This document shows positions 9,443-19,500 of a DNA stretch of 64,000 bases, piece after piece (positions within the stretch are counted from its first letter, which is position 1; each line of letters begins with the position of its first letter). Under the pieces are notes generated by a model. The model saw nothing but the letters and a program-made list of their open reading frames with translations. It had not been told where the DNA came from and ran no database searches. This DNA comes from an uncultured Clostridia bacterium (GTDB lineage: Bacteria > Bacillota > Clostridia > Christensenellales > UBA1242): assembly GCA_934772525.1 (NCBI GenBank), contig CAKVMI010000004.1, positions 1 through 64,000 on the forward strand, read 5' to 3'. The translations under genes and the position numbers were made by a program.

Positions 9443-10867
9443 TTAGTATTGAATACCCCATACAACGGTATGCTTTGCAGGTTTGCCACATACTACACAT
9501 TTGCCATCAATCATCTTATGATTTTCTACAATACATCTAGATTTTGTACCACGGATTTCCTTCATCTTAAGTTCGCAATCGGTATCCCCGCACCAATCAG
9601 CATAAACAAAACCCGGTGTTGTTTCCATAATTTTTCGAACGTCTCCTAGATTATGTGCCTCAAATGTCTTCTTTTTGTTACGTTCTAGTGCAGTATTGTA
9701 TAAATTCTTTTGAATTGCGTCCATTAGTTCTCTAACTTCTGTTACAATATCGCCATCCTTTGGAACGGTAATTCTTTCTCTAGTATCACGACGTGCAAGC
9801 GTAATAGTGCCATTTTCTAAGTCCCTCTTACCTATTTCCACTCTTACTGGTATACCATTAACTTCGTGTTCGGCAAACTTAAAGCCTGAAGACCTATCCG
9901 TCTCATCTACAAATGCAGTAATTCCCGCACCCTTTAATTTATCTAAAATAGAGTGGCAAACTCCCAAAACCTCTTCATCCATTGTTATTGGAACAATAAC
10001 TACTTGACGTGGTGCAATTTTTGGAGGTAAAACTAACCCATTATCGTCACTATGAACCATAATAAGTCCACCTATCATTCTAGTACTTGCACCCCATGAT
10101 GTTTGGTACGCATTTTCCCATTTGTTATCCCTATTTAAAAATTGTATTCCATACGCTTTTGAAAATTTCTGACCAAAGTAATGGCTAGTTGCACTTTGCA
10201 AGCAAACTCCATTATACATTAACGCTTCAATAGTACAAGTATACTCGGCGCCCGCAAACTTTTCTTTTTCAGTCTTTCTACCGGTAATTACTGGAATTGC
10301 CAAATATTCTTCGAATAACTTCTTATAAATGTTTAGCATCCTTAGAGTTTCTTCTTCGGCTTCCTTTGCGGTTTCATGAATGGTATGACCTTCTTGCCAC
10401 AAAAATTCACGAGTCCTTAAAAATGGACGGGTTTCCTTTTCCCACCTCATTACACTACACCACTGGTTGTATAATTTTGGCAAATCTCTATAAGACTTTA
10501 CTTTTCCAGCGTAATAATCACTAAATAATGTTTCACTGGTTGGTCTTACCATCAATTTTTCTTCTAGTTTTTTACCGCCACCTTCGGTTACCCATGCACC
10601 CTCTGGGGCAAAACCTTCGATAAGTTCAGCTTCCTTTTTCATAAGTGATTCAGGAATTAGCATAGGCATACTAACATTTACATGCCCTGTTTCTTTAAAC
10701 ATTCTGTCTAATTCTTGTTGCATTCTTTCCCAAATGGCATATCCGTTTGGTTCAAACACTATACAACCTTTTGTGTTTGAATAATCTGCAAGATGAGCTG
10801 ACCTTACTATATCGGTATACCATTGCGCAAAATCTTCATCTCTGCTAGTAATTGCCTTGTTTTTCAT
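9443..10867 (-). CDS. proS: Prolyl-tRNA synthetase, short (archaeal/eukaryal-type) form
   Basis: 474 aa, the length of the short ProS class without the bacterial editing insertion. Class II motifs are visible: motif 2 with RPFLRTREFLWQE (about 146-158) and motif 3 with GASTRMIGGLI. The C-terminal domain ends in the family's cysteine-containing zinc region (CGDTDCELKMKE, CVVCGK) and a terminal Tyr. It charges tRNA-Pro in the cytoplasm. It overlaps the preceding 130-aa gene by 4 nt (ATGA) at the end of a translation-related operon. Confidence 0.95.
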   Translation of the reverse strand: MKNKAITSRDEDFAQWYTDIVRSAHLADYSNTKGCIVFEPNGYAIWERMQQELDRMFKETGHVNVSMPMLIPESLMKKEAELIEGFAPEGAWVTEGGGKKLEEKLMVRPTSETLFSDYYAGKVKSYRDLPKLYNQWCSVMRWEKETRPFLRTREFLWQEGHTIHETAKEAEEETLRMLNIYKKLFEEYLAIPVITGRKTEKEKFAGAEYTCTIEALMYNGVCLQSATSHYFGQKFSKAYGIQFLNRDNKWENAYQTSWGASTRMIGGLIMVHSDDNGLVLPPKIAPRQVVIVPITMDEEVLGVCHSILDKLKGAGITAFVDETDRSSGFKFAEHEVNGIPVRVEIGKRDLENGTITLARRDTRERITVPKDGDIVTEVRELMDAIQKNLYNTALERNKKKTFEAHNLGDVRKIMETTPGFVYADWCGDTDCELKMKEIRGTKSRCIVENHKMIDGKCVVCGKPAKHTVVWGIQY

Positions 10868-11256
10868 GATTTTTCTCCTGTTTCTTCTGTTCTTTGTTTA
10901 AATTTTTCAGCCACCTTTCTTTTAACTAGAGCATAATATTCGGTCAATAATTTAGGGTCTTTTACAATTTTTTCATCTATACTCGTGCCATCTTTATCCA
11001 CATCACTAAGTTTGCAAATAAATTGCCAATTTGCATCTGGATTATTATTTTCATCTACAATTACAATACTTGTTTCATTCATTACCTTTCTGCCATAAGT
11101 CTTCTTTTCCTTTCTTTTTACAGCATAAACGGTTTCTTTGGGGCACATCATATTGTGTAATGTTAGTAATTCATCTTCGGCACTATCCGATTGTGCAAGT
11201 AATTGCATTTTATTTTCTTTTAAATTTTTAACGACATAAACTATTGCTTTTTTCAT
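10864..11256 (-). CDS. Hypothetical protein, 130 aa
   Basis: Family not recognised. The N-terminal part (about 1-50) looks like alternating strands (KAIVYVVKNL, ETVYAVKRKE), followed by an acidic segment (VIVDENNNPDANW) and a charged C-terminal helix. It is soluble with no signal peptide. It is wedged between the 67-aa coiled-coil gene (16-nt gap) and proS (4-nt overlap), so it is translationally coupled to proS. Its function may relate to aminoacylation or tRNA maturation by context only. Confidence 0.75.
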   Translation of the reverse strand: MKKAIVYVVKNLKENKMQLLAQSDSAEDELLTLHNMMCPKETVYAVKRKEKKTYGRKVMNETSIVIVDENNNPDANWQFICKLSDVDKDGTSIDEKIVKDPKLLTEYYALVKRKVAEKFKQRTEETGEKS

Positions 11257-11272
11257 ACTAAATTCCTACCTT

Positions 11273-11476
11273 TTATAATTGTTGTTTTAGTACATCAAGT
11301 TCTCTTTCGATACGTAGCAAATCTCTGTAATATTCTTCTACTATATCTTCTGCCCTGTCATCATCCATTCCGGTGTGTCTTTTCTTTCGAAGTTCTTGTA
11401 TCCACACTTCTATTTGACTATGTTCTTTTTCTAGTTCTTCAATTTGTTGTTTTACGCTTTTATATTCTTCTATCAT
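11273..11476 (-). CDS. Small coiled-coil protein, 67 aa
   Basis: Almost entirely Lys/Glu-rich helix with heptad-like spacing (EEYKSVKQQIEELEKEH, then IERELDVLKQQL at the C-terminus), so a short coiled coil or helical hairpin. The start ATG overlaps the trpS stop by 1 nt (TAATG), implying translational re-initiation. Role unknown; it resembles many small hypothetical Firmicutes proteins. Confidence 0.75.
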   Translation of the reverse strand: MIEEYKSVKQQIEELEKEHSQIEVWIQELRKKRHTGMDDDRAEDIVEEYYRDLLRIERELDVLKQQL

Positions 11477-12513
11477 TAGTTATTTCCACGATTTTTAAAA
11501 TATTCAAGCCCTATTGCTTCACGAACTCTTTTTAATGTTTCTTCGGCAATAGCATTTGCCTTTTTAGAACCTTCTTCAAAAACCTTGTATACATAGTCCA
11601 TATTTTTAGCAAGTTCTGCTCTTTTTTCCCTTATTGGGGCAAGCAACTCTTGCATAACTTCATTAAGATACTTCTTGCAAACTACATCTCCGAGCCCCCC
11701 TCTCTCGTAACTTGCCTTCATCTCTTCAAATTTTTCTCTATCTTTACAAAAAGCGTCCAAATATATAAATACTGGATTGTTTTTTGTATCTCCTGGGTCA
11801 GTCACCTTCACATGGTTAGGATCGGTATACATTCCCATAATTTTTTGTTTTATCACTTCGGGGTCATCTTTTAAGTAGATACAATTGCCTAAAGATTTTC
11901 CCATTTTTACATTACCATCAGTCCCCGGTATTCTTCTTGCACTTTTTATATCCGCAAGCATTAAACTTGGTTCTACCAATGTGCCTTCACCATAAATTCT
12001 ATTAAAACTTCGAACAATTTCTCTTGCTTGTTCTATCATTGGAGATTGGTCATCTCCAGCTGGAACCAACTCAGCATCAAACGCAGTAATATCCGCTGTT
12101 TGTGAGATTGGATATGTTAAAAATCCTGCCGGTATACTATTTCCATATTGCTTGCTTGCAATTTCGGTTTTTACTGTTGGATTTCTCTCAAGCCTTGCAA
12201 GTGTGACTAAATTCATATAGTACATTGTAAGTTCATTAAGTGCGGGTATTTGACTTTGTATAAAAAGCGTTGTTTTACTTGGGTCTAGCCCACACGCTAA
12301 ATAGTCAAGCATCAATTCTTCCACACCATTTTTTATTTTTTGAGGATTGTCTGCATTATCTGTTAAGGCTTGAACATCTGCTATAAATACAAACGGATCA
12401 TATTTCCCTTCGTTTTGAAGTTTAACCCACATTGAAACAGCGCCAGCAAGGTGTCCTATATGCAACGGACCTGTCGGTCTTGTTCCTGTTAAAAATCTCT
12501 TTTTTTGTTCCAT
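11476..12513 (-). CDS. trpS: Tryptophanyl-tRNA synthetase
   Basis: 345 aa, normal for TrpRS. The class I HIGH motif is PTGPLHIGHLAG (about residues 12-23) and the KMSKS equivalent is KMGKSLGN (about 204-211). The GDDQ motif (PAGDDQSPMIEQAREI) typical of TrpRS is present. It charges tRNA-Trp. The start overlaps the mnmA stop by 1 nt (TAATG), as does the next gene with the trpS stop, showing tight coupling in the operon. Confidence 0.97.
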   Translation of the reverse strand: MEQKKRFLTGTRPTGPLHIGHLAGAVSMWVKLQNEGKYDPFVFIADVQALTDNADNPQKIKNGVEELMLDYLACGLDPSKTTLFIQSQIPALNELTMYYMNLVTLARLERNPTVKTEIASKQYGNSIPAGFLTYPISQTADITAFDAELVPAGDDQSPMIEQAREIVRSFNRIYGEGTLVEPSLMLADIKSARRIPGTDGNVKMGKSLGNCIYLKDDPEVIKQKIMGMYTDPNHVKVTDPGDTKNNPVFIYLDAFCKDREKFEEMKASYERGGLGDVVCKKYLNEVMQELLAPIREKRAELAKNMDYVYKVFEEGSKKANAIAEETLKRVREAIGLEYFKNRGNN

Positions 12514-13598
12514 TAATTAAACTCCTTTATCACTTCCTCAATAATTCCACCACCCAAACAATATTCATCGTCATAAAATACTACAAATTGTCCCGGCGTT
12601 ATTGCTCGCTGAGGCTCGTAAAATTTAACAATTGTAGAACCATCATCATTTATTGTTACATGTACTTTCTGCTCGGGCTGACGATATCTAAATTTTGCAT
12701 ATAAATCTAGTTCTTTCTGTTCGGGGCGTTTCGGTATCCAATTTATAACTCCGCTTTTTAAACCTTTGCTAAATAGTACATCTTGCTCGCCTTGAGTGAC
12801 ATACAAGATATTGTTTTTTAAGTCTTTTTCGCAAACAAACCACGCTTCTCCACTACCATCATGTCTGCCACCTATCCCTAAGCCCTTTCTTTGACCTAAT
12901 GTATAGTACATAAGTCCATCATGCGTTCCTAAAACTTCGCCAGTTTTATAGTCTTTTATTACACCATTCTTTGCCGGCAAAAATCCTTTTAAAAACTCTT
13001 TAAAGTTTCTCTCTCCAATAAAACAAATTCCCGTACTATCTTTTTTATGGCTTGTACTAAGACCATACTGCTCGGCAAGTTTTCTAAGTTCTGGCTTAGT
13101 TAAATGCCCTATTGGGAAAATAACTTGACTCAATTGATATTGATTTAATTGATTTAAAAAATATGTTTGATCCTTGTTTTGGTCAACTGCCTTTTTTAAA
13201 TAAAACAAACCGTCCTTTTCTTCAACCCGAGCATAATGCCCCGTCGCAATTTTTTCAGCACCTAACCTTTTAGCATAATCTAAAAATGGTCCAAACTTGA
13301 TTTCTCTATTACACAAAACATCGGGATTTGGAGTTCTACCCGCACTGTATTCAGCCAAAAAGTAACTAAACACTCTATCCATATATTCTTTTGCAAAGTT
13401 TATACTGTAATATGGGATACCTATTTGATTACAAACACTTTTTACATCTTGGAAATCTTTTTCCGATGTACAAACACCGTTAACATCTTTTTCTTCCCAG
13501 TTTTTCATAAATAGACCAATAATGTCATATCCTTGGTCTTTTAGTAGCTTTGCAACAACGGATGAATCAACTCCACCACTCATTCCTACTACTATCAT
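12513..13598 (-). CDS. mnmA: tRNA-specific 2-thiouridylase MnmA
   Basis: Installs the 2-thio group on U34 of Lys, Glu and Gln tRNAs. The PP-loop SGGVDSS is at about 7-13. The two catalytic cysteines are visible at about C96 (DVLCNREIKFG) and C192 (GICFIGERNF). The length of 361 aa is normal. I chose ATG 13598 (AAAGGA upstream, ATGA overlap of 4 nt with the preceding gene) over a TTG two codons earlier. Confidence 0.97.
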   Translation of the reverse strand: MIVVGMSGGVDSSVVAKLLKDQGYDIIGLFMKNWEEKDVNGVCTSEKDFQDVKSVCNQIGIPYYSINFAKEYMDRVFSYFLAEYSAGRTPNPDVLCNREIKFGPFLDYAKRLGAEKIATGHYARVEEKDGLFYLKKAVDQNKDQTYFLNQLNQYQLSQVIFPIGHLTKPELRKLAEQYGLSTSHKKDSTGICFIGERNFKEFLKGFLPAKNGVIKDYKTGEVLGTHDGLMYYTLGQRKGLGIGGRHDGSGEAWFVCEKDLKNNILYVTQGEQDVLFSKGLKSGVINWIPKRPEQKELDLYAKFRYRQPEQKVHVTINDDGSTIVKFYEPQRAITPGQFVVFYDDEYCLGGGIIEEVIKEFN

Positions 13599-14455
13599 AA
13601 ACAATTATCCTTTTTATACTCGTACCAATTTGGAACACTAATATATTTATTACCTATCCATGCACGAGTTTCAACATCTAAACTATAGATATAATTTAAT
13701 TTAGACTCATTATACACATATCGCTTTAAAATAATTGCAATAAAATCCCATATCCACATCATAACACATATAAGCCCAGGGAAAGCAATTAACGAATACT
13801 GCACATTAATAAGCCACGGCCAAACATCCATTAAAGCAACTAAAGTGATACTCCATGCAAATAATCCAAGAGTTATAGCTCCACGCTTGTAGTTCTTTGC
13901 ATAAAAATCATGTAGACCTAAGTAGCCAGCAAACAATGACAATACAATCATTAGTATTTGGCTCACCCTTGCGGGTTTTACACAAGATTGCTTTTTAACA
14001 ATCTTGTTAAGTTTGCGTTTTACTAGCCACCTATCTGCCTTTTTGTATATCTCCCACCACTGAAGTTTTTCTAGTTTGTAATCATCTTCTGTTAGTCCAC
14101 TACCGGCAGACTTCGGAGTATACTTACTCTTTTTATTATCCTTGTCAAAAATCGAAATGTTAGAAACATCTAGGTGCGTACCTTCTATTCGAATAGATTT
14201 TAATTTCTTTTCTTCCTGCTCTTCTAAATATCCTTCACGTTTCTTTTTAGGAACCCATTTAATTTTATGACGTTCTACTACATCAGAAGGTAAAGTGTTA
14301 TCAATCTCTTTTAAAACGACTTTTTGTTCGGAATTACTTAAATTATTGACCTTTTCGTCACTTTTACCATCTACACGTCTATGACAAATAGGACAAATTT
14401 TGTAACTTCTATCAACAAAGTTAAAACAATATTTGCAGATTTTTTTCACGAACAA
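13595..14455 (-). CDS. Zinc-ribbon and TM2-domain membrane protein, 286 aa
   Basis: The N-terminus has a zinc ribbon (CKYCFNFVDRSYKICPIC, about 7-24). A long charged linker (25-160) follows, then a TM2-type membrane region (about 165-250) with GYLGLHDFYAKNYKRGAI, the conserved turn of TM2 proteins, and further hydrophobic segments. Such proteins sit in the cytoplasmic membrane with the ribbon inside; the function is not known. The start is a TTG at 14455 with AAGGAGG 5 nt before it; a GTG at 14449 is an alternative. It is the first gene of the mnmA-trpS-proS operon. Confidence 0.75.
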   Translation of the reverse strand: MFVKKICKYCFNFVDRSYKICPICHRRVDGKSDEKVNNLSNSEQKVVLKEIDNTLPSDVVERHKIKWVPKKKREGYLEEQEEKKLKSIRIEGTHLDVSNISIFDKDNKKSKYTPKSAGSGLTEDDYKLEKLQWWEIYKKADRWLVKRKLNKIVKKQSCVKPARVSQILMIVLSLFAGYLGLHDFYAKNYKRGAITLGLFAWSITLVALMDVWPWLINVQYSLIAFPGLICVMMWIWDFIAIILKRYVYNESKLNYIYSLDVETRAWIGNKYISVPNWYEYKKDNCL

Positions 14456-14534
14456 ACACTCCTCCTTAATGTAATATAATATATAATAACATATATTTAG
14501 AGTTTTGACAACTATTTTAAAATAATGCTTACAT

Positions 14535-14573
14535 AAAAAAGTTGAGAGAACTTACTCTCTCAACTTTTTGTAC
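14535..14573. terminator. Terminator downstream of gapA
   Basis: Stem AAAAGTTGAGAG / CTCTCAACTTTT between about 14537 and 14568 with A/T runs on both sides; it ends the gapA transcript on minus. Confidence 0.85.
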
Positions 14574-14585
14574 TAAATTAAATTT

Positions 14586-15599
14586 TTACTTAGTTTTTGA
14601 CATATGGTCAATTAAATCTAGAACTTTGCAAGAATAACCCCACTCGTTATCATACCAAGCAACTAATTTTACAAAGTTAGGATTTAACATAATACCGGCA
14701 CTAGCATCAAATACAGATGTGCAAACTTCGCCAATAAAATCGGTAGAAACTACTGGTTCTTCGGTATAACCTACAATGTTTTTAAGTGTAGTCTCACTAG
14801 CCTTTTTCATTACAGCCTTAATGTCGTCATATGAACAACTCTTTTTTAGTCTGCATGTTAAGTCTACAACTGAAACATCTAAAGTTGGAACTCTAAATGA
14901 CATACCGGTTAGTTTTCCTTTTAGTGAAGGAATAACTTCTCCTACCATCTTAGCAGCACCTGTAGATGATGGAATAATGTTACCACTAGCTGCACGACCA
15001 CCACGCCAATCTTTTTTAGAAGAACCATCTACTGTTAATTGAGTAGCTGTAGTTGAGTGAACGGTTGTCATTAAGCCTTCTTCAATACCGAAGTTATCAT
15101 TAATAACTTTTGCAAGAGGAGCCAAGCAGTTAGTTGTACAACTTGCGTTAGATACAACATTCATATTAGACTTATATTCATTTTCATTTACGCCCATTAC
15201 AAATACAGGAACGCCATTTTTACCAGGAGCAGTAATAACAACTTTTTTTGCACCTGCTACTAAGTGCTTTGATGCACCTTCAAGGTCGGTAAACTTACCA
15301 GTTGCTTCTGCAACATATTCAGCACCGCAAGCCTTCCAAGGAATAAGCTCTGGTTCTCTTTCTGAGTAGAACATAATTTTTTTGCCATTTACGATGATTG
15401 CATCGCTTGTAGCTTCTACAGTTCCATCAAAATGTCCATGAATGGAATCATACTTAACCATATAAGCAGCGTACTCTGGCGTTAAAAATGGATCATTTAC
15501 GCCTACTATTTCAATATTAGTGTTATTTTTGATTGATGCACGGAGTAGAAGTCTACCAATTCTTCCAAATCCGTTAATGCCAACTTTTACTTTTGCCAT
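14586..15599 (-). CDS. gapA: Glyceraldehyde-3-phosphate dehydrogenase, type I
   Basis: 337 aa. The NAD-binding start is VGINGFGRIGR (6-16). The catalytic cysteine is C154 in SNASCTTNC and the partner histidine H181 in TTVHSTTATQ. Later conserved blocks include RVPTLDVSVVDLT and WYDNEWGY. It catalyses phosphorylating oxidation of glyceraldehyde 3-phosphate in glycolysis. The SD AAGGAGA and a strong promoter are immediately upstream, and a terminator follows, so it is monocistronic. fba lies nearby at 20612. Confidence 0.98.
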   Translation of the reverse strand: MAKVKVGINGFGRIGRLLLRASIKNNTNIEIVGVNDPFLTPEYAAYMVKYDSIHGHFDGTVEATSDAIIVNGKKIMFYSEREPELIPWKACGAEYVAEATGKFTDLEGASKHLVAGAKKVVITAPGKNGVPVFVMGVNENEYKSNMNVVSNASCTTNCLAPLAKVINDNFGIEEGLMTTVHSTTATQLTVDGSSKKDWRGGRAASGNIIPSSTGAAKMVGEVIPSLKGKLTGMSFRVPTLDVSVVDLTCRLKKSCSYDDIKAVMKKASETTLKNIVGYTEEPVVSTDFIGEVCTSVFDASAGIMLNPNFVKLVAWYDNEWGYSCKVLDLIDHMSKTK

Positions 15600-15636
15600 T
15601 AAAATAAATCTCCTTATTTTTTTATTTTACTATCTT

Positions 15637-15665
15637 AATATATTCTTTTTTTGCATAAATATCAA
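15637..15665 (-). promoter_or_regulatory. gapA promoter
   Basis: Minus strand TTGATA (15660-15665), 17 bp, TATATT (15637-15642), about 40 bp before the gapA ATG. Confidence 0.75.
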
Positions 15666-15701
15666 GCAAATTAAAGCGAATTTTGAAGCTATTGTAACAA
15701 A

Positions 15702-16349
15702 TTAACAATAAAATTCTGCCTTATTAAAAGTACACTTAACCTTGGCGTTGTTTAATTTTGCCATATCCGTAAATGCGCCTTGCGTTGTTTTTACTCCAAG
15801 TATCGTTTTTATACTTGTTCTTCTAATAGGTTTAAATTCCAAATTCTTTGTTTGACTCTCTTTACCGAACTTACTTAGTCCTATTGTAATTGTAGGAATG
15901 GCTTTACCATAATAAATATCTTTAACTTCGGGTGACAACTCAACCGAAAAACCTTCGTTGTTCTTATCCTTTCCATAACCTAAGACTGCAACACAATATT
16001 CACCCCCGAGTTTTTTGTCTTTTAAGATTTTTGCCCAATCAATCACTTCCATATTTCCTAAGTAATTTAATTGGATAGAAAGTTCCCTTGGTTTAATTTC
16101 TAGTGATGGCACAAAATTATCATTTTGCACAAATAATACTAAGCTTATTAGTTTTGGCGACATAGAAACACTAACTTCATCTATACCATCCTCTATTATT
16201 GCTTCTTTGTGTAATTTAAAAAGACTAGTTTCTCTATCAAAATAAACTAAGCCATTGCATTTTAGTTCGTCTATAAACTCCTTTTCCTTTCGATTTTCTG
16301 GTTCTGCCCCAGCATTTTTTAACTTATAAAGTAATTCAACTCCGTCCAT
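15702..16349 (-). CDS. Hypothetical protein, 215 aa
   Basis: Family not recognised. The start ATG at 16349 is set by an excellent AAAGGAG 7 nt upstream; the frame stays open further upstream but that is not needed. The first 70 residues resemble a small helical domain with a polar strand (LLYKLKNAGA, GLVYFDRET). The rest is mixed alpha/beta with FKPIRRTSIKTILG near the end. It is soluble with no signal peptide. It diverges from the 1314-aa exported protein gene, with iterated TTCTACCA sites and a hairpin between them, so the two could be co-regulated. Confidence 0.65.
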   Translation of the reverse strand: MDGVELLYKLKNAGAEPENRKEKEFIDELKCNGLVYFDRETSLFKLHKEAIIEDGIDEVSVSMSPKLISLVLFVQNDNFVPSLEIKPRELSIQLNYLGNMEVIDWAKILKDKKLGGEYCVAVLGYGKDKNNEGFSVELSPEVKDIYYGKAIPTITIGLSKFGKESQTKNLEFKPIRRTSIKTILGVKTTQGAFTDMAKLNNAKVKCTFNKAEFYC

Positions 16350-16361
16350 ATATTTTCTCCT

Positions 16362-16427
16362 TTCTACCATTATTCTACCACACATTCTACCACTATAGCA
16401 AACAAATAAATAGTTAAATTCTACAAT
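16362..16427. repeat. Phased TTCTACCA iterons plus ATTCTACAAT motif
   Basis: TTCTACCA occurs at 16362-16369, 16373-16380 and 16385-16392 (steps of 11 and 12 bp, about one helical turn), followed by ATTCTACAAT at 16418-16427. The array lies just upstream of the SD of the 215-aa gene. Helical phasing suggests a repeated protein-binding site. Confidence 0.5.
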
Positions 16428-16431
16428 TCTT

Positions 16432-16475
16432 CTAGCAGTAGAGTTGCTCAAATTTTATCTACTGCTAGTTTTTAT
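16432..16475. other. Intergenic hairpin with T-run
   Basis: Perfect 11-bp stem CTAGCAGTAGA (16432-16442) / TCTACTGCTAG (16458-16468) followed by TTTTTATA on plus. It resembles a plus-strand terminator, but no plus-strand gene precedes it in this gap. It may insulate the divergent genes or act as a palindromic site. Confidence 0.55.
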
Positions 16476-16505
16476 AATTAGAGAGAAATTGTCGAATAAT
16501 GTATA

Positions 16506-16534
16506 TTGATTAGCTTTAATTATGGGTATATAAT
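16506..16534 (+). promoter_or_regulatory. Promoter of the 1314-aa exported protein gene
   Basis: TTGATT (16506-16511), 17 bp, TATAAT (16529-16534). A reverse copy of the 10-bp motif (ATTGTCGAAT, 16488-16497) lies 8 bp before the -35. Confidence 0.75.
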
Positions 16535-16559
16535 TGTAGTAAATTAAGGAGAAAACTAT

Positions 16560-19500
16560 ATGAAAAAGTTTTTCACTAAAAAGAAAATTATCATATTAAC
16601 TTCGCTAGTATTAGTTATGGCACTAACCGTAGGTGCTTATGCTGTGTTTGGTAAAGGTCTTGAAGAAGTCGCCATCCCTACCGACGCAGACCTTTCTGTT
16701 ACAACAATGGCAAAGCCAGAAAGCGGAACCCCTGCCGATTACGACCCAAAGACAAACCTTTATGTAGCACAAGGTATTATACTACAAAAATCATTTAGCA
16801 CACATACCGAAGGTGCAACCGATTGTGGAATTGTAAATCAAGATATTCATGCCGAAAGAGTTGTAACACCTAGTGCAACTTACAAAAAAAGTGTTAGCTG
16901 CTCCCAACCCACTCCTTTGGTTAAAGTTGGCATAGAATACTATGCAAAGAACAACCAATATCTAATTAGAGAAGCAGCTGAAATAAACTCAATAACTGAC
17001 TATAAATTTTTAAATGAAGATAAATATCTTACAAAACTAAACGAAACAGCCTTCCAAGAAGCTTATGGAAAACCTTGCCGTGGTTTAACCGCCTATATTA
17101 TAAACGACTCAACCGTATTAGAGACTTTTAGTAGTGGTAAAGACCAAGATGGACTTCATAAATTTACCTATAAGTTAGACCCATTGGTTTCAACCGCAAA
17201 TATCAAAAACGAAATGAAAACAATGGCTGGAATTAAAAAATATCCCGTTGTAACTGAAGTAGAATTTAGTATATGGATAGATGATGACTGGGTTGTAAAT
17301 AGAACTCATGCAAACGCATCATATAAAGTAGAAAGAGGACCTATAGTTGCAAGTTGTACCGAAGATACCACCGAATATTTTACTATTAGTGACGCCACAA
17401 CCATTCCAAACGAAGATTATTTTTCGACTAAAATTGAAACAACTTCGGTTAGTGAAAACGTAGAACACACAGAAAGTGCAACCGATATTTTGCTTGATGC
17501 ATTCGGTAAATACCTAGACGGAACCACCCCACTTTCATTAAGTTTTAGTACCGATGGTAAAGTAAAATTAAACGGAGATATCGACTTATACATTGACGCA
17601 GAAAATCTTGAAAAAATAAAGGCCGTTGCAAATATTGAAGATCTTTTAAAACTTCAATACAATAATGAAGACGGCATGGTTTATGTGTCTATCGGCAAAA
17701 CGAGAGACGGCGTATCAAACAATAAATTAAATATATCATTAAATATAAACGATAATGCCGACACATTTAAAGCACTGCTAGAAAAATTAAATATCAATTT
17801 TGATTTTGATATGAAAAATATAAATACTGTAGAACTTCTATCCGCATTAAATATTGAAAACGGCGACCAAACATTATCATTAACATTTAATAAAGAACTT
17901 GCGGGGATTACGATTGACGCAAAAATTGACCTTGATAAGCAAACCAACAAAATTACTGCAGATATAAAAATAAACGACACTCTTACAATTAGTGTCGCAA
18001 GCAAAGACGAAAGTTTACAAAAGTTAGTAGACGAAAACAATAAAAATTCATTCAAAGATGCAAAGCCAATTATTGATAGTTTACTAAATTCAGAAAATTT
18101 AATTTTACAGTTAAATTCCGACATTGTAAAAGGCAAAATTCAAGCAAATATTTTTGATAAAATCATATTAGGTGAATTAAGTATTTTTGGTAAAAATGTT
18201 ACATTTGAATTTTCAGACCAAACATTATGGCTTGAAATTGACGGCATTTTAACGAAGTTTGATGCGTTTGATAATTTATTCAATTCAAAATTGATTGCAA
18301 GTTTAATGCCAAATTTTGATATTAAAATTGATGATATTTTGAATGAAGTTTTAGATAATTTAGTAATACTTGAAAATGAAAATTCATTCACTATTAATAC
18401 TAGAGTTTTAAATATTCCTATATCTATAAACTTCACTTTGAATAATGGCTTAATTCTTGATACAATTTCAACCACACTACAAAACCACGAATTAAAGATT
18501 TCACTTGCAACCGAATTTGATAAAACTCAATTTAGTGCAGATAAAAAATTAGAAGCAATAGATTTGAACAATATTGTAGAACTACTAAATAAAGACTCAT
18601 TTAACTTGTGCGTTTCACTCTCTGGACACGAACTAATTTTAAATATTGATACACTAAATAAGTCTATTACCGGACTACTTGATAACCAATTAAAGTTAAA
18701 ATTAGAAAACGAAACTTTATATGGAATATATAATGACCTTCAATTTAAGATAACCACTGATGAAGTTTTGGAACTTGTAAATAAAATTGTAACCGACTTA
18801 AATTTATCTAACAACTTCTCCATTGACATTGAAAATATCAATATTCAAGAACTTATTAGTAGTATTTCGCTCGCAAAAGAAGATAATAATCTAATTATAA
18901 ATTTACCATTTAGCGGTAAAAATATTGAAGTTCTGTTAGATATTGAAAATAACCTAATAGACTTAACTAAAGCCTCAATAAATGTAGATAATCTATCATT
19001 AACCATAACCAAGTCTGCCCCATTGCAATTTAGTATTGATACAGCAGAAAATTACATTAATGCATACGAAGTTGTAAACAACTACTACAGCACAATATTA
19101 AACATTATTAGAAATAAAGAAATTACACTATTCGGTCAAATTGATGTTACTATCCCAACCGAAAATTCTGATAATAAACAAGTTATCAATATAAGGTTAA
19201 GCAATATTGCACTAAACTTCCAAGACACCAAAAATCTTAAAGTTCTAGCCGATATAACAATCACAACCACAACTTTTGACAATGGTAAAACCACAACTAA
19301 AGAATATAGTCTAAAATTACATTATTACAACAAGCGTGTATACTTTGAGTTTGATGGCTTAAAGGGACAATTCGGAACGGATACAGTTAGTCAATCTAAA
19401 GAAAATTTAACCAGCATTTTAAATAATGTTCCTCAATTACAAGCACTATTAGAAAGCCTATCAAAACTTGCAAATATTAATATGAATATTAAAGAATGGG

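Noticed and set aside
13599..13604. TTG start for mnmA two codons upstream
   Set aside because: The ATG at 13598 has better SD spacing, gives the usual start of the family and forms the standard ATGA overlap.
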